This document shows positions 1 to 6,209 of a stretch of DNA of 7,237 bases, in pieces (within the stretch, counting starts at the first letter, position 1; every line of letters starts with the position of its first letter). The DNA is from Actinomycetes bacterium (GTDB lineage: Bacteria; Actinomycetota; Aquicultoria; CAJVYJ01; JAUVQD01): the NCBI GenBank assembly GCA_030598355.1, contig JAUVQD010000063.1, positions 1-7,237 on the forward strand. The letters are read 5' to 3'. A program made the translations under genes and the position numbers. The notes below the pieces were generated by a model, which worked only from the letters and a program-made list of their open reading frames with translations, had not been told where the DNA came from and made no database searches.

Positions 1-213
1 AGTCAGACCTGGATGCTGTTAACCGGAGGCCTCGCGATGATCGCGGTCGCAAATTTGATCTGGGTTTACCAGCCCATTCGAAATCTGATAACAATCGCGG
101 CTTTTTCGATCATGTGGATGCCCGGCTACTTGTCGATCGGTACAACATCGGTCCACGAGTTTGAGGCGCAAAAAGATCGCCTTGAGGAGAAAGATGAGCT
201 GCGGGCCGCCTAG
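1..213 (+). CDS. C-terminal end of a multi-pass membrane protein, sensor-like (5' truncated by window)
   Basis: The reading frame is open from the first base and ends at TAG 211-213, so only the last 70 residues of a longer gene are visible. The ATG at 13 lies inside an aligned region and is not the real start. Two hydrophobic segments are seen (about residues 5-23 and 30-48), then a charged helix-like tail, VHEFEAQKDRLEEKDELRAA. By hand count 47 of 70 residues match the end of the next gene, so the two are tandem paralogues. The hydrophobic pattern resembles multi-span input domains found at the N-terminus of bacterial sensor kinases and GGDEF proteins, but no output domain follows. Function is unknown and a role in membrane sensing is inference. 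A 44-nt gap separates it from the next gene, so the pair could be co-transcribed. Confidence 0.7.
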   Translation, partial: SQTWMLLTGGLAMIAVANLIWVYQPIRNLITIAAFSIMWMPGYLSIGTTSVHEFEAQKDRLEEKDELRAA

Positions 214-218
214 AAAAA
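136..218 (+). repeat. 83-bp direct repeat, copy 1 (3' end of membrane gene 1)
   Basis: This block aligns without gaps to 962-1044, with 73 of 83 bases identical by hand count. It covers the last membrane span end, the charged tail, the TAG stop and five A after it. The final 19 bases (200-218) are identical in both copies. Most differences fall at third codon positions, which fits gene duplication followed by selection on the protein tail. Confidence 0.85.
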
Positions 219-257
219 CCCGATCTTGAAATATTCCCAGTTGGGTACGAAATTACT

Positions 258-1039
258 ATGAATTATCGTAAAACCAAAATAGCCACGATCAGTTCGTTGG
301 CAATTTTTGCCCTGGCTGTCATCATTTTTTTGTCGACCGGCTTTTCAGTCGCGTCCAGAAATGTAGTATTACAGTCATTTCAGGTTTTAGCGACAGCCTT
401 CGCGACCATCATTGTCGCCACGCGTCTCAAGCGAGGTAGTCCGGATCGGCGAATTTGGGCGGCAATAAGTCTTGGCCTATTCTTATGGTTGATCGGGCGC
501 TGGTCGTCACTGTACATGAAACAACGGGATTGCTTTCATTTCCCATAGCGGGGGTCCTCTGGATGGTCGGCTATGTTTTTTTGATTATCGGCGCCGTCCG
601 CAGTCAATGGGAGCTTGGCCATAACCCTACAGGGATTTCAGTGGTTGTTGCGATATTTGCTATAGGGGTTTTAGTCGTTGATTTCATCGTACTTATTGCG
701 GCGCCACTCGTCAGCTCAGATACATCGATATTTCAAAAAGTCCTTGAGCTGACGTTAAGTGTTGAAGGTATCTTATTAGTTATAGTGCTCATATTTACGC
801 TGGTCACGCTAAAATACGAAGCCCACAGCCGCACCTGGATCCTGCTGACAGGAGGTCTGTCTTTGATCGCGGCGGCGAATTTGACGTCGTCTTATCTGCA
901 GATTCAAAGTCTTTCCTCAACTGCCATTTTCTCTATCTTGTGGTTGCCCGGTAGCCTGTTCATCGGTACAACATCGGTTCATGAACTTGAGGCGCAAAAA
1001 GATCGTCTGGAGCAGAAAGACGACTTGCGGGCCGCCTAG
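258..1039 (+). pseudogene. Frameshifted paralogue of the preceding membrane protein, about 8 TM spans
   Basis: The gene begins at ATG 258 and reads well through about residue 80 (…LFLWLIG). That frame then loses its membrane character and stops at 546-548. The homologous protein continues in another frame (ALVVTVHETTGLLSFP…) to TAG 1037-1039. Adding one G to the GGG at 495-497 joins the parts as WLIG-ALVVTVHE and gives 260 residues. In the repaired protein, membrane spans fall at about 8-29, 36-57, 67-87, 97-114, 127-149, 162-185, 194-213 and 222-240, followed by the tail LEAQKDRLEQKDDLRAA. The C-terminus is paralogous to the gene on its left. No X-XXY-YYZ slippery heptamer is visible at the junction, so programmed frameshifting is unlikely; a real inactivating deletion or a sequence error both fit. 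The ribosome site is weak. The function is not recognised. The fold resembles sensor input domains, without kinase, GGDEF or other output domain. Confidence 0.7.
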
Positions 1040-1044
1040 AAAAA
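962..1044 (+). repeat. 83-bp direct repeat, copy 2 (3' end of membrane gene 2)
   Basis: This is the partner of 136-218, offset by 826 bp and ungapped. It includes identical runs of 17 bases at its start (962-978) and 19 bases across the stop codon (1026-1044). Two such blocks in direct orientation could support recombination that adds or removes one gene copy; that consequence is inference. Confidence 0.85.
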
Positions 1045-1092
1045 ATCGCGTGTCTATTTATTGCTTCAAGCTATAGTTTTGTAAGAGAGACA

Positions 1093-1121
1093 TTGCTCAT
1101 CATCTTCTCTTCATTTATCAT
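1093..1121 (+). promoter_or_regulatory. Candidate sigma70-type promoter for the fab cluster
   Basis: TTGCTC (1093-1098) and TATCAT (1116-1121) are separated by 17 bp in the A+T-rich 129-bp gap before plsX. The -10 matches five of six consensus positions and the -35 only the TTG. The gap shows no clear terminator after the membrane gene, so read-through from upstream is also possible. No recognisable FapR or FabT operator was seen. Confidence 0.35.
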
Positions 1122-1168
1122 AAAGTAATGTACTTATCCTTCCGTTTTTCCAGCATGGGGTTTGTAAA

Positions 1169-2179
1169 ATGGGTTTAGACTCAGAGAAGCCGATAACTAT
1201 AGCGGTTGACGCTATGGGTGGTGACGACGCGCCCGAGCCAAATGTGCGCGGCGCGATCATGGCCGCTCAGGATTCGAGCTTGCGGATTATTCTTGTTGGC
1301 GACGCTGCGGCGATTAAGCCGCACTTGAACGATCAACCGGGCAATATACTTATCAAGCACGCCTCAGAGACCATTAGTATGCATGAACACCCCGTGAAGG
1401 CCATCAAAAAGAAGAAAGAATCGTCCCTGGTTGTCGCGGCCAAGTTGGTCAAGGAGGGCGAAGCAGACGCTCTTTTGTCGGCAGGAAATACAGGCGCGTC
1501 CATTGCAGCTGGCTTGCTGATTATCGGTAGGCTGGGAGCGGTTGATAGACCGGCGATAGCAACGCTCTTTCCGACGAGAAAAGGCTTCTCGCTTTTGCTG
1601 GATGTCGGCGCCAACGCTGATTGCCGGCCTGAAAATCTATTGGAATTTGCCAAAATGGGCGCGGTTTATATGGAGCAAATGCTTGAGATTCCCGAGCCAA
1701 GTGTCGGCTTGCTAAACATAGGCGAAGAGAGCAGTAAGGGAAATTTTCTGGCTCTTCGAGCCCATGAGCTTCTTCAGGGCTCTTCCTTGAAGTTCTATGG
1801 TAATGTCGAGGGCAGAGACCTACCTGAAGGCTTAACCGACATTATTGTTTGTGATGGGTTTACCGGCAACATTACTCTTAAGTTGATGGAAGGCATTTCC
1901 GTAGCCATATTCGAAGAGATCAAGGGCATAGTTGGCAAATCTTGGAAGGCAAAGATTGGAGCCGCGCTCCTGTTTTCACGATTTAAAGAGATGAAGAGCA
2001 AGCTTAGCCCGGAAAGTTATGGAGGGTCACCGCTCCTTGGTGTTAGCGGCGCAGTTATAATAGCTCATGGCAGTTCATCGTCAAATGCGATTGCGAATGC
2101 TATCAATACAGCGGCTCAAACCGCAAAGCACGACGTTGCAGAAAAGATCGAGAAGAACCTGAGTCCCAAAAAAGGATAA
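1169..2179 (+). CDS. plsX: Phosphate acyltransferase PlsX (acyl-ACP:phosphate transacylase)
   Basis: PlsX converts acyl-ACP and inorganic phosphate to acyl-phosphate, the acyl donor for PlsY in glycerol-3-phosphate acylation. It is a peripheral membrane enzyme that links FAS II to phospholipid synthesis. The 336-residue length is normal for the family. Family motifs are all present: AVDAMGGDDAP at 12-22, SAGNTGA at 104-110, DVGANADCRP at 145-154, LLNIGEESSKGN at 181-192, CDGFTGN at 228-234 and, near the C-terminus, GGSPLLGVSGAVIIAHGSS. The ATG at 1169 has a G-rich site (TGGGG, 1156-1160) eight bases upstream. It gives an N-terminus about eight residues longer than the common MKIAVDAMGGD form, with no better start nearer the motif. 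It is the first gene of the cluster and stands 3 nt before fabH. The rpmF gene that often precedes plsX is absent here. Confidence 0.96.
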   Translation: MGLDSEKPITIAVDAMGGDDAPEPNVRGAIMAAQDSSLRIILVGDAAAIKPHLNDQPGNILIKHASETISMHEHPVKAIKKKKESSLVVAAKLVKEGEADALLSAGNTGASIAAGLLIIGRLGAVDRPAIATLFPTRKGFSLLLDVGANADCRPENLLEFAKMGAVYMEQMLEIPEPSVGLLNIGEESSKGNFLALRAHELLQGSSLKFYGNVEGRDLPEGLTDIIVCDGFTGNITLKLMEGISVAIFEEIKGIVGKSWKAKIGAALLFSRFKEMKSKLSPESYGGSPLLGVSGAVIIAHGSSSSNAIANAINTAAQTAKHDVAEKIEKNLSPKKG

Positions 2180-2182
2180 ACA

Positions 2183-3181
2183 ATGTCCGCTGGCATTATT
2201 GGAATAGGCGTATATTTACCCGACAAGGTATTAACCAATGCCGACCTCGAAAAGATCGTTGATACCAGCGACGATTGGATAGTCACGCGCACAGGCATAA
2301 GCGAGCGGCGCATAGTTGATGACGGTGAAACAGTGTCGGATCTAGCGGCTAAGGCAGGCTTAATCGCCATAGAAGACGCTAAAATTGACCCGAACGATAT
2401 CGATTTAGTTATAGTTGCGACGGGTTCGCCGGAAATGATCTGGCCGTCTACGGCATGTCTGGCTCAGGCGAAAATGAATCTATCCGCTTCTGCCGCGTTC
2501 GATCTTCAAGCGGCTTGCACTAGCTTTATTTACGGTCTGACTGTTGCTGATGGTCTGTTGTCATCCGGAACGTTTCAAAACATTCTTTTGATTGGCGCTG
2601 AAACGATAACGCGTTTGGTTAATTGGCAAGACAGAAATACGTGCGTCCTTTTCGGCGACGGCGCCGGGGCTTTTCTTCTGAGAAAGTCAGAGACGGGGTT
2701 TGGTCTTTTGTCGAGCTATCTCGCGGCTGACGGAAACGGGGCCGATATGCTAAAAATCCCAGCGGGTGGCTCAGGTCAGGTGTGTAGCCAGAAAGTAGTC
2801 GATGATAATTTGCAAACTATTCATATGAAGGGAAGCGATGTTTTTCGATTTGCCGTGAAGGCCTTACCTGAAAGCGTGGAAAAAGCTTTGGCCACGGCTG
2901 GTCTCACGATAGATGATGTCGATCATTTTATTCCGCATCAGGCAAATCAGCGAATAATAGAGGCTGCTGTTGAGCGGTTAGGGTTACCGATGGAGAAAGT
3001 AGCGACTAATATCTCGAAACACGGAAATACTTCGGCGGCCTCAATTCCGCTGGTATTGGAAGAACTTTATCAGGCCAAATCGCTTAAGAGAGGCGACATT
3101 CTGGTCTTAGCGGCTTTTGGAGCCGGCCTCACATGGGGCGCTGTTGTCATTAGGTGGGGTGGCGCCAATGGTCTTAACTAA
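2183..3181 (+). CDS. fabH: 3-oxoacyl-ACP synthase III (KAS III)
   Basis: FabH starts fatty-acid synthesis by condensing an acyl-CoA primer with malonyl-ACP. The 332-residue thiolase-fold protein has the complete Cys-His-Asn triad: Cys112 in LQAACTSF, His252 in IPHQANQR and Asn282 in GNTSAAS. The N-terminal DTSDDWIVTRTGISERR and the FGDGAGA segment at 157-163 are also typical. Whether the primer is acetyl-CoA or a branched acyl-CoA cannot be decided from these residues by eye. The start is well supported: AAGGA (2172-2176) lies six bases before ATG 2183, overlapping the end of plsX, and MSAGIIGIGVYLP is a standard N-terminus. The 3-nt spacing from plsX indicates co-transcription. Confidence 0.97.
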   Translation: MSAGIIGIGVYLPDKVLTNADLEKIVDTSDDWIVTRTGISERRIVDDGETVSDLAAKAGLIAIEDAKIDPNDIDLVIVATGSPEMIWPSTACLAQAKMNLSASAAFDLQAACTSFIYGLTVADGLLSSGTFQNILLIGAETITRLVNWQDRNTCVLFGDGAGAFLLRKSETGFGLLSSYLAADGNGADMLKIPAGGSGQVCSQKVVDDNLQTIHMKGSDVFRFAVKALPESVEKALATAGLTIDDVDHFIPHQANQRIIEAAVERLGLPMEKVATNISKHGNTSAASIPLVLEELYQAKSLKRGDILVLAAFGAGLTWGAVVIRWGGANGLN

Positions 3182-3210
3182 AGGTGTTGGGAGAGCGTGT
3201 TTTGTATTAC

Positions 3211-3237
3211 AATCGATTGACGGACAATCTGATTTTT
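3211..3237 (+). promoter_or_regulatory. Inverted repeat with T run between fabH and fabK (attenuator or operator candidate)
   Basis: AATCGATTG (3211-3219), a five-base loop ACGGA, then CAATC-T-GATT (3225-3234) can pair over nine base pairs with one bulged T. Five T follow (3233-3237, partly in the stem). This has the form of a weak rho-independent terminator or attenuator, but the stem is A+T-rich. It could instead be a protein-binding palindrome. It sits 21 bases before the fabK start, inside a 76-bp gap. Confidence 0.3.
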
Positions 3238-3257
3238 CCAAATAGAAGGGCAACCAT

Positions 3258-4199
3258 ATGTTAAAAACTGCTATTTGTGATCTTTTTGGCATTGAGTACC
3301 CGATAATCCAAGGTGGGATGGCGTGGGTATCAAAAGCTCCTTTGGTTGCTGCAGTGTCGAATGCTGGAGGCCTGGGAATAATAGCCTGTGGCGGTATGTC
3401 GTCCGAGGAGCTAGCGGTTGAAATTGAAGAAACTAGGCGGTTAACAGACAAGCCATTTGGCGTAAACCTTTTGTTAACGCACACTCATATTGACGACGTA
3501 ATTAATGTCATTCTAAATGACCCACCCGCGGTGGTTACCGCGGGAGCTGGAAATCCCGGCAAATATATCCCGGCCTTTAAAGAAAAAGGCATTAAAGTTA
3601 TGCCGGTTATTCCAAGCGTGGCTCTTGCCCAGAGGATGGAAAGGACAGGCGCCGACGCCGTGGTAGCTGAAGGCACGGAATCCGGCGGTCACATTGGAGA
3701 GCTGACAACGATGGTCCTCGTTCCCCAAGTGGTTGAAGCGGTGAATATTCCCGTGGTGGCGGCTGGCGGGATAATCGACGAGCGAGGGTTGGTCGCGGCC
3801 CTGGCGCTGGGCGCCGAAGGCGTGCAGATGGGAACCCGTTTTCTTGCAGCTTCAGAGACGACGATTCACGAAAATATCAAGGATTGCATCGTACATGCAA
3901 AAGATCGTGATACGGTAGTGACCGGTCGCTGCACCGGACATCCTGTTCGGGTGATGAAAAACAGATTATCAAGAGAACTTGAGCGTTTGGATGCTGAAAA
4001 TGATCCAGCCGCGCTTGAAAAACTAGGCACCGGGAAGATGCGTCTAGCCATGGTTGAAGGGGATACCCGCTGGGGCAGCGTCATGTGTGGCCAGGGGGCC
4101 GGCATGGTCAAACAAGTGCAAACTGCCGCTGAAATCATCGAAGAGATTACCACTGGGGCAAGTAAAATCATGTCAAGATTAGGCGAAACCAAAGGGTAA
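3258..4199 (+). CDS. fabK: Enoyl-ACP reductase II, FMN-dependent
   Basis: FabK catalyses the last step of each elongation round, reducing trans-2-enoyl-ACP with NAD(P)H through bound FMN. It belongs to the nitronate monooxygenase-like TIM-barrel family and is unrelated to the short-chain dehydrogenase FabI. Visible motifs include YPIIQGGMAWVS at 14-25, SNAGGLGIIA at 34-43, TAGAGNP at 94-100, AEGTESGGHIGELTTM at 137-152 with His145 matching the His144 that is essential in Streptococcus pneumoniae FabK, AAGGI at 168-172, and GVQMGTRF at 188-195 in the phosphate-binding region. The 313-residue length is normal. The family also contains nitronate monooxygenases, but the SGGHIGELTTM block and the location between fabH and fabD make FabK the firm call. 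GAAGGG (3245-3250) is a good ribosome site seven bases before ATG 3258. The stop overlaps the fabD start. Confidence 0.95.
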   Translation: MLKTAICDLFGIEYPIIQGGMAWVSKAPLVAAVSNAGGLGIIACGGMSSEELAVEIEETRRLTDKPFGVNLLLTHTHIDDVINVILNDPPAVVTAGAGNPGKYIPAFKEKGIKVMPVIPSVALAQRMERTGADAVVAEGTESGGHIGELTTMVLVPQVVEAVNIPVVAAGGIIDERGLVAALALGAEGVQMGTRFLAASETTIHENIKDCIVHAKDRDTVVTGRCTGHPVRVMKNRLSRELERLDAENDPAALEKLGTGKMRLAMVEGDTRWGSVMCGQGAGMVKQVQTAAEIIEEITTGASKIMSRLGETKG

Positions 4200-5098
4200 T
4201 GATTCAAGCTGCGGTCTTTCCCGGCCAAGGGAGCCAACGTGTTGGGATGGGCCTAGAAAGTTTGGAGGGCACGTCTGAGGCTGAGAAGTTATTAGAGGTC
4301 GCCGACGAGCTCTGTGAATATCCGCTATCTGATCTTATGATGAATGGCCCGAAGGAAGAGCTTGATCAGACAATCCATGCCCAGCCAGCTATTTTTGTGG
4401 CCAATCACATTTTATGGAGCCTTGTTGGTAGAGAAAATGTTAAACCAAGCTATTTTGCCGGACATAGCCTCGGAGAACTATCGGCTTGCGAGGCTGCCGG
4501 GGTCTTTTCTTTTGAAACAGGTTTGGCCATTGTTAGTCGAAGGGCTGCGTTAATGGCCGAGGCCGCTGCTAGCAAAAAGGGTGGCATGATGGCAATTATT
4601 GGTCTTGAAGACCGGGAAGTTGTCGAGATATCAGCGAATGCTAATTTAGAAGCGGTGAATTTCAATTGTCCGGGCCAAGTCGTTGTAGCGGGCGATGAAG
4701 AAGCTTTGAGAAAGAGCGAAGATATATTTAAGAAATCGGGCGCCAAAAAGGTTTTGAAACTGGCAGTCGGGGGTGCTTTTCACTCAAAGGCAATGACAGG
4801 CGCGGCCGAGGGGTTCTCTGAGTTCTTGGAGGGAATCGAGTTCCACCGGCCAAAAGCACCAATAGTGAGTAGTGAAATCGCTGAGGTGGTGGAAGAGCCA
4901 AAAGATATAAGAAGGGCTTTGTCCAGGCAACTTGTCAATCCTGTCCGCTGGCGCCAAACGATTGATTATATGATTAAAATGGGCGTCGAGGAGTTTGTTG
5001 AGATCGGGCCCGGCAAAGTTATTTCAGGTCTAATCAAAAGGATATCTCGTGAGGCTATTATTAGTCATGTTGCAAAATATTCTTCTAAAAATAGTTGA
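4199..5098 (+). CDS. fabD: Malonyl-CoA:ACP transacylase
   Basis: FabD moves malonyl from CoA to the phosphopantetheine arm of AcpP, supplying extender units to FabH and FabF. The 299-residue protein is slightly shorter than E. coli FabD. It has the oxyanion-hole FPGQGSQ (7-13), nucleophile Ser90 in GHSLGE, Arg115 that binds the malonyl carboxylate, and catalytic His195 in GGAFHSKAM. The GPGKVISGLIKR end is typical. The start codon overlaps the fabK stop as TAATG, which suggests translational coupling. The purine-rich AAAGGG directly before it lies closer than a usual ribosome site, so coupling probably matters. A TTGACA hexamer overlaps the stop codon (see the promoter entry). Confidence 0.96.
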   Translation: MIQAAVFPGQGSQRVGMGLESLEGTSEAEKLLEVADELCEYPLSDLMMNGPKEELDQTIHAQPAIFVANHILWSLVGRENVKPSYFAGHSLGELSACEAAGVFSFETGLAIVSRRAALMAEAAASKKGGMMAIIGLEDREVVEISANANLEAVNFNCPGQVVVAGDEEALRKSEDIFKKSGAKKVLKLAVGGAFHSKAMTGAAEGFSEFLEGIEFHRPKAPIVSSEIAEVVEEPKDIRRALSRQLVNPVRWRQTIDYMIKMGVEEFVEIGPGKVISGLIKRISREAIISHVAKYSSKNS

Positions 5099-5123
5099 CA
5101 AAGACACTTTTTAAATATATCTA
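5095..5123 (+). promoter_or_regulatory. Candidate internal promoter ahead of fabG-acpP-fabF
   Basis: A perfect -35 hexamer TTGACA (5095-5100) overlaps the fabD stop codon. The A+T-rich run after it offers TATCTA (5118-5123) at 17 bp, matching three of six -10 positions, or TATATC (5116-5121) at 15 bp, matching four. The position would allow extra transcription of fabG, acpP and fabF; acyl carrier protein is usually needed in large excess. It is sequence evidence only. Confidence 0.4.
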
Positions 5124-5151
5124 AATTGATGGTACGAAGCGACTGTCTTAG

Positions 5152-5159
5152 AGAGGTGG
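5152..5159 (+). promoter_or_regulatory. Ribosome binding site that fixes the fabG start
   Basis: AGAGGTGG lies eight bases before ATG 5168. This supports the downstream ATG over the in-frame TTG at 5126 and ATG at 5129, which have no such site and would add residues absent from the family. Confidence 0.7.
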
Positions 5160-5167
5160 GCTTGTAT

Positions 5168-5911
5168 ATGGACTTTAACGGTAAGACAGCTTTAGTAACT
5201 GGCGGATCTCGTGGAATCGGCAGAGCCGTTGCTCTTGGATTGGCGGCTCTTGGCGCTAATGTCGTCGTTAACTATGTGCGGGGAGCAGATGCGGCCGAGG
5301 AGGTTGTCGCAAAAATAAAGCAGTTAAACGGGCAGGCCAAAGCGGTACAGGCGGACGTGAGCGATCATGGGCAAGCCTCAAAGTTGGTTGAAGACGTGGT
5401 AGCTGAGTTTGGGGCGATCGATGTCTTGATAAACAATGCGGGCATTACACGTGACGGTCTGATATTGAGAATGCCAAAAGAAGATTGGGACGAGGTAATC
5501 AATACAAACTTATCGGGCGCTTTCAATTGTACTCAGGCCGCGGCAAAAAAAATGATAAAGCAGAGAAAAGGATCGATGGTAAATATATCTTCAGTCGTTG
5601 GCTTAATCGGGAATGCCGGTCAGGCAAACTATGCCGCCGCTAAGGCCGGACTGATCGGGCTGACAAAAAGTGTCGCGCGCGAGTTGTCGGCGAGAAATGT
5701 GCGAGTGAATGCTTTAGCGCCGGGCTTTATAATGACAGACATGACAGAAAATCTTAACGAGGATATTAAATCATCTATAATCGATCGGATACCTTTAGGT
5801 CGTCTTGGCACCGCAGAGGAAATAGCGAACGCCGCTATATGGCTAGCTTCCGATGAGGCCTCGTATATAACCGGGCAAGTTTTGGTGGCCGACGGCGGCC
5901 TGGCGATGTAA
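5168..5911 (+). CDS. fabG: 3-oxoacyl-ACP reductase
   Basis: FabG is the NADPH-dependent reductase that turns 3-oxoacyl-ACP into (R)-3-hydroxyacyl-ACP. From ATG 5168 it is 247 residues, close to the usual 244-248 for FabG. The frame extends upstream to 5126, but those 14 codons (MMVRSDCLREVGLY) precede the normal MDFNGKTALVTGG start and lie upstream of the good ribosome site. Short-chain dehydrogenase motifs are complete: cofactor loop TGGSRGIG at 11-18, DV at 63-64, NNAG at 89-92, and the catalytic tetrad Asn114, Ser142, Tyr155 and Lys159 in NYAAAK. The PGFIMTDMT segment and the C-terminal ITGQVLVADGGLAM are typical of FabG rather than of other short-chain dehydrogenases. It lies 69 nt after fabD and 61 nt before acpP. 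Confidence 0.96.
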   Translation: MDFNGKTALVTGGSRGIGRAVALGLAALGANVVVNYVRGADAAEEVVAKIKQLNGQAKAVQADVSDHGQASKLVEDVVAEFGAIDVLINNAGITRDGLILRMPKEDWDEVINTNLSGAFNCTQAAAKKMIKQRKGSMVNISSVVGLIGNAGQANYAAAKAGLIGLTKSVARELSARNVRVNALAPGFIMTDMTENLNEDIKSSIIDRIPLGRLGTAEEIANAAIWLASDEASYITGQVLVADGGLAM

Positions 5912-5962
5912 GTTAATAGAGTGATAGTGAGAGTCGGTTGATAAGTAAAGCAAGGGCTAGAG

Positions 5963-5967
5963 AGGAG
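5963..5967 (+). promoter_or_regulatory. Strong Shine-Dalgarno site for acpP
   Basis: AGGAG, within AGAGAGGAG, stands five bases before ATG 5973. It is the closest match to consensus among the genes in the window, as expected for a highly expressed carrier protein. The rest of the 61-bp fabG-acpP gap shows no clear promoter or hairpin. Confidence 0.7.
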
Positions 5968-5972
5968 CGTTT

Positions 5973-6209
5973 ATGTCAGAAACACTAGGTAGGGTTCAAA
6001 ACATTATCGTCGATCAGCTTGGGGTAGACGAGGGTGAGGTCACAGTGGAAGCGTCTTTTATAGATGATCTTGGCGCGGACTCCCTCGATGTTGTTGAGCT
6101 GGTTATGGCGTTAGAAGAAGAGTTTGAGGTGGAGATACCTGACGCGGACGCAGAGCGGATCACCACTGTAGCGGAAGTTGTTAAGTACCTAGATGAGATC
6201 AAAAAGTAA
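5973..6209 (+). CDS. acpP: Acyl carrier protein
   Basis: AcpP is the small acidic carrier that holds all acyl intermediates of FAS II as thioesters on a 4'-phosphopantetheine arm. The 78-residue length is standard. The attachment site is Ser37 in the GADSLD motif, which begins helix II; the acidic recognition helix continues as [18 protein letters not shown]. Glu and Asp are abundant, so the protein is strongly acidic. The arm is added by a holo-ACP synthase not encoded here. The gene has a strong ribosome site, and its stop overlaps the fabF start as TAATG. Its position between fabG and fabF is the common arrangement and supports the housekeeping ACP over a polyketide carrier protein. Confidence 0.97.
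   Translation: MSETLGRVQNIIVDQLGVDEGEVTVEASFIDDLGADSLDVVELVMALEEEFEVEIPDADAERITTVAEVVKYLDEIKK

Noticed and set aside
214..257. Readthrough of TAG into a further output domain after the membrane proteins
   Set aside because: The frames after both stops are short, end quickly and are not similar to each other (KNPILKYSQLG versus KKSRVYLLLQA).
480..525. Programmed -1 ribosomal frameshift in the second membrane gene
   Set aside because: The bases around the junction (gatcgggcgc) do not form an X-XXY-YYZ slippery site and no obvious stimulatory hairpin follows. A deletion or sequence error is simpler.
3217..3245. Promoter TTGACG-17-AAATAG before fabK
   Set aside because: The -35 is good, but the -10 matches only two of six positions and the element lies inside the inverted repeat. 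It is too weak to list.
3107..3484. 125-codon open frame on the - strand over the fabH end and fabK start
   Set aside because: It lies opposite two well-supported conserved genes and its product shows no recognisable motif. The other - strand frames over plsX, fabK, fabD, acpP and fabF are rejected for the same reason.
5126..5167. Longer fabG start at TTG 5126 or ATG 5129
   Set aside because: It adds 14 residues not found in FabG and lacks a ribosome site. ATG 5168 has AGAGGTGG eight bases upstream and gives the usual length.
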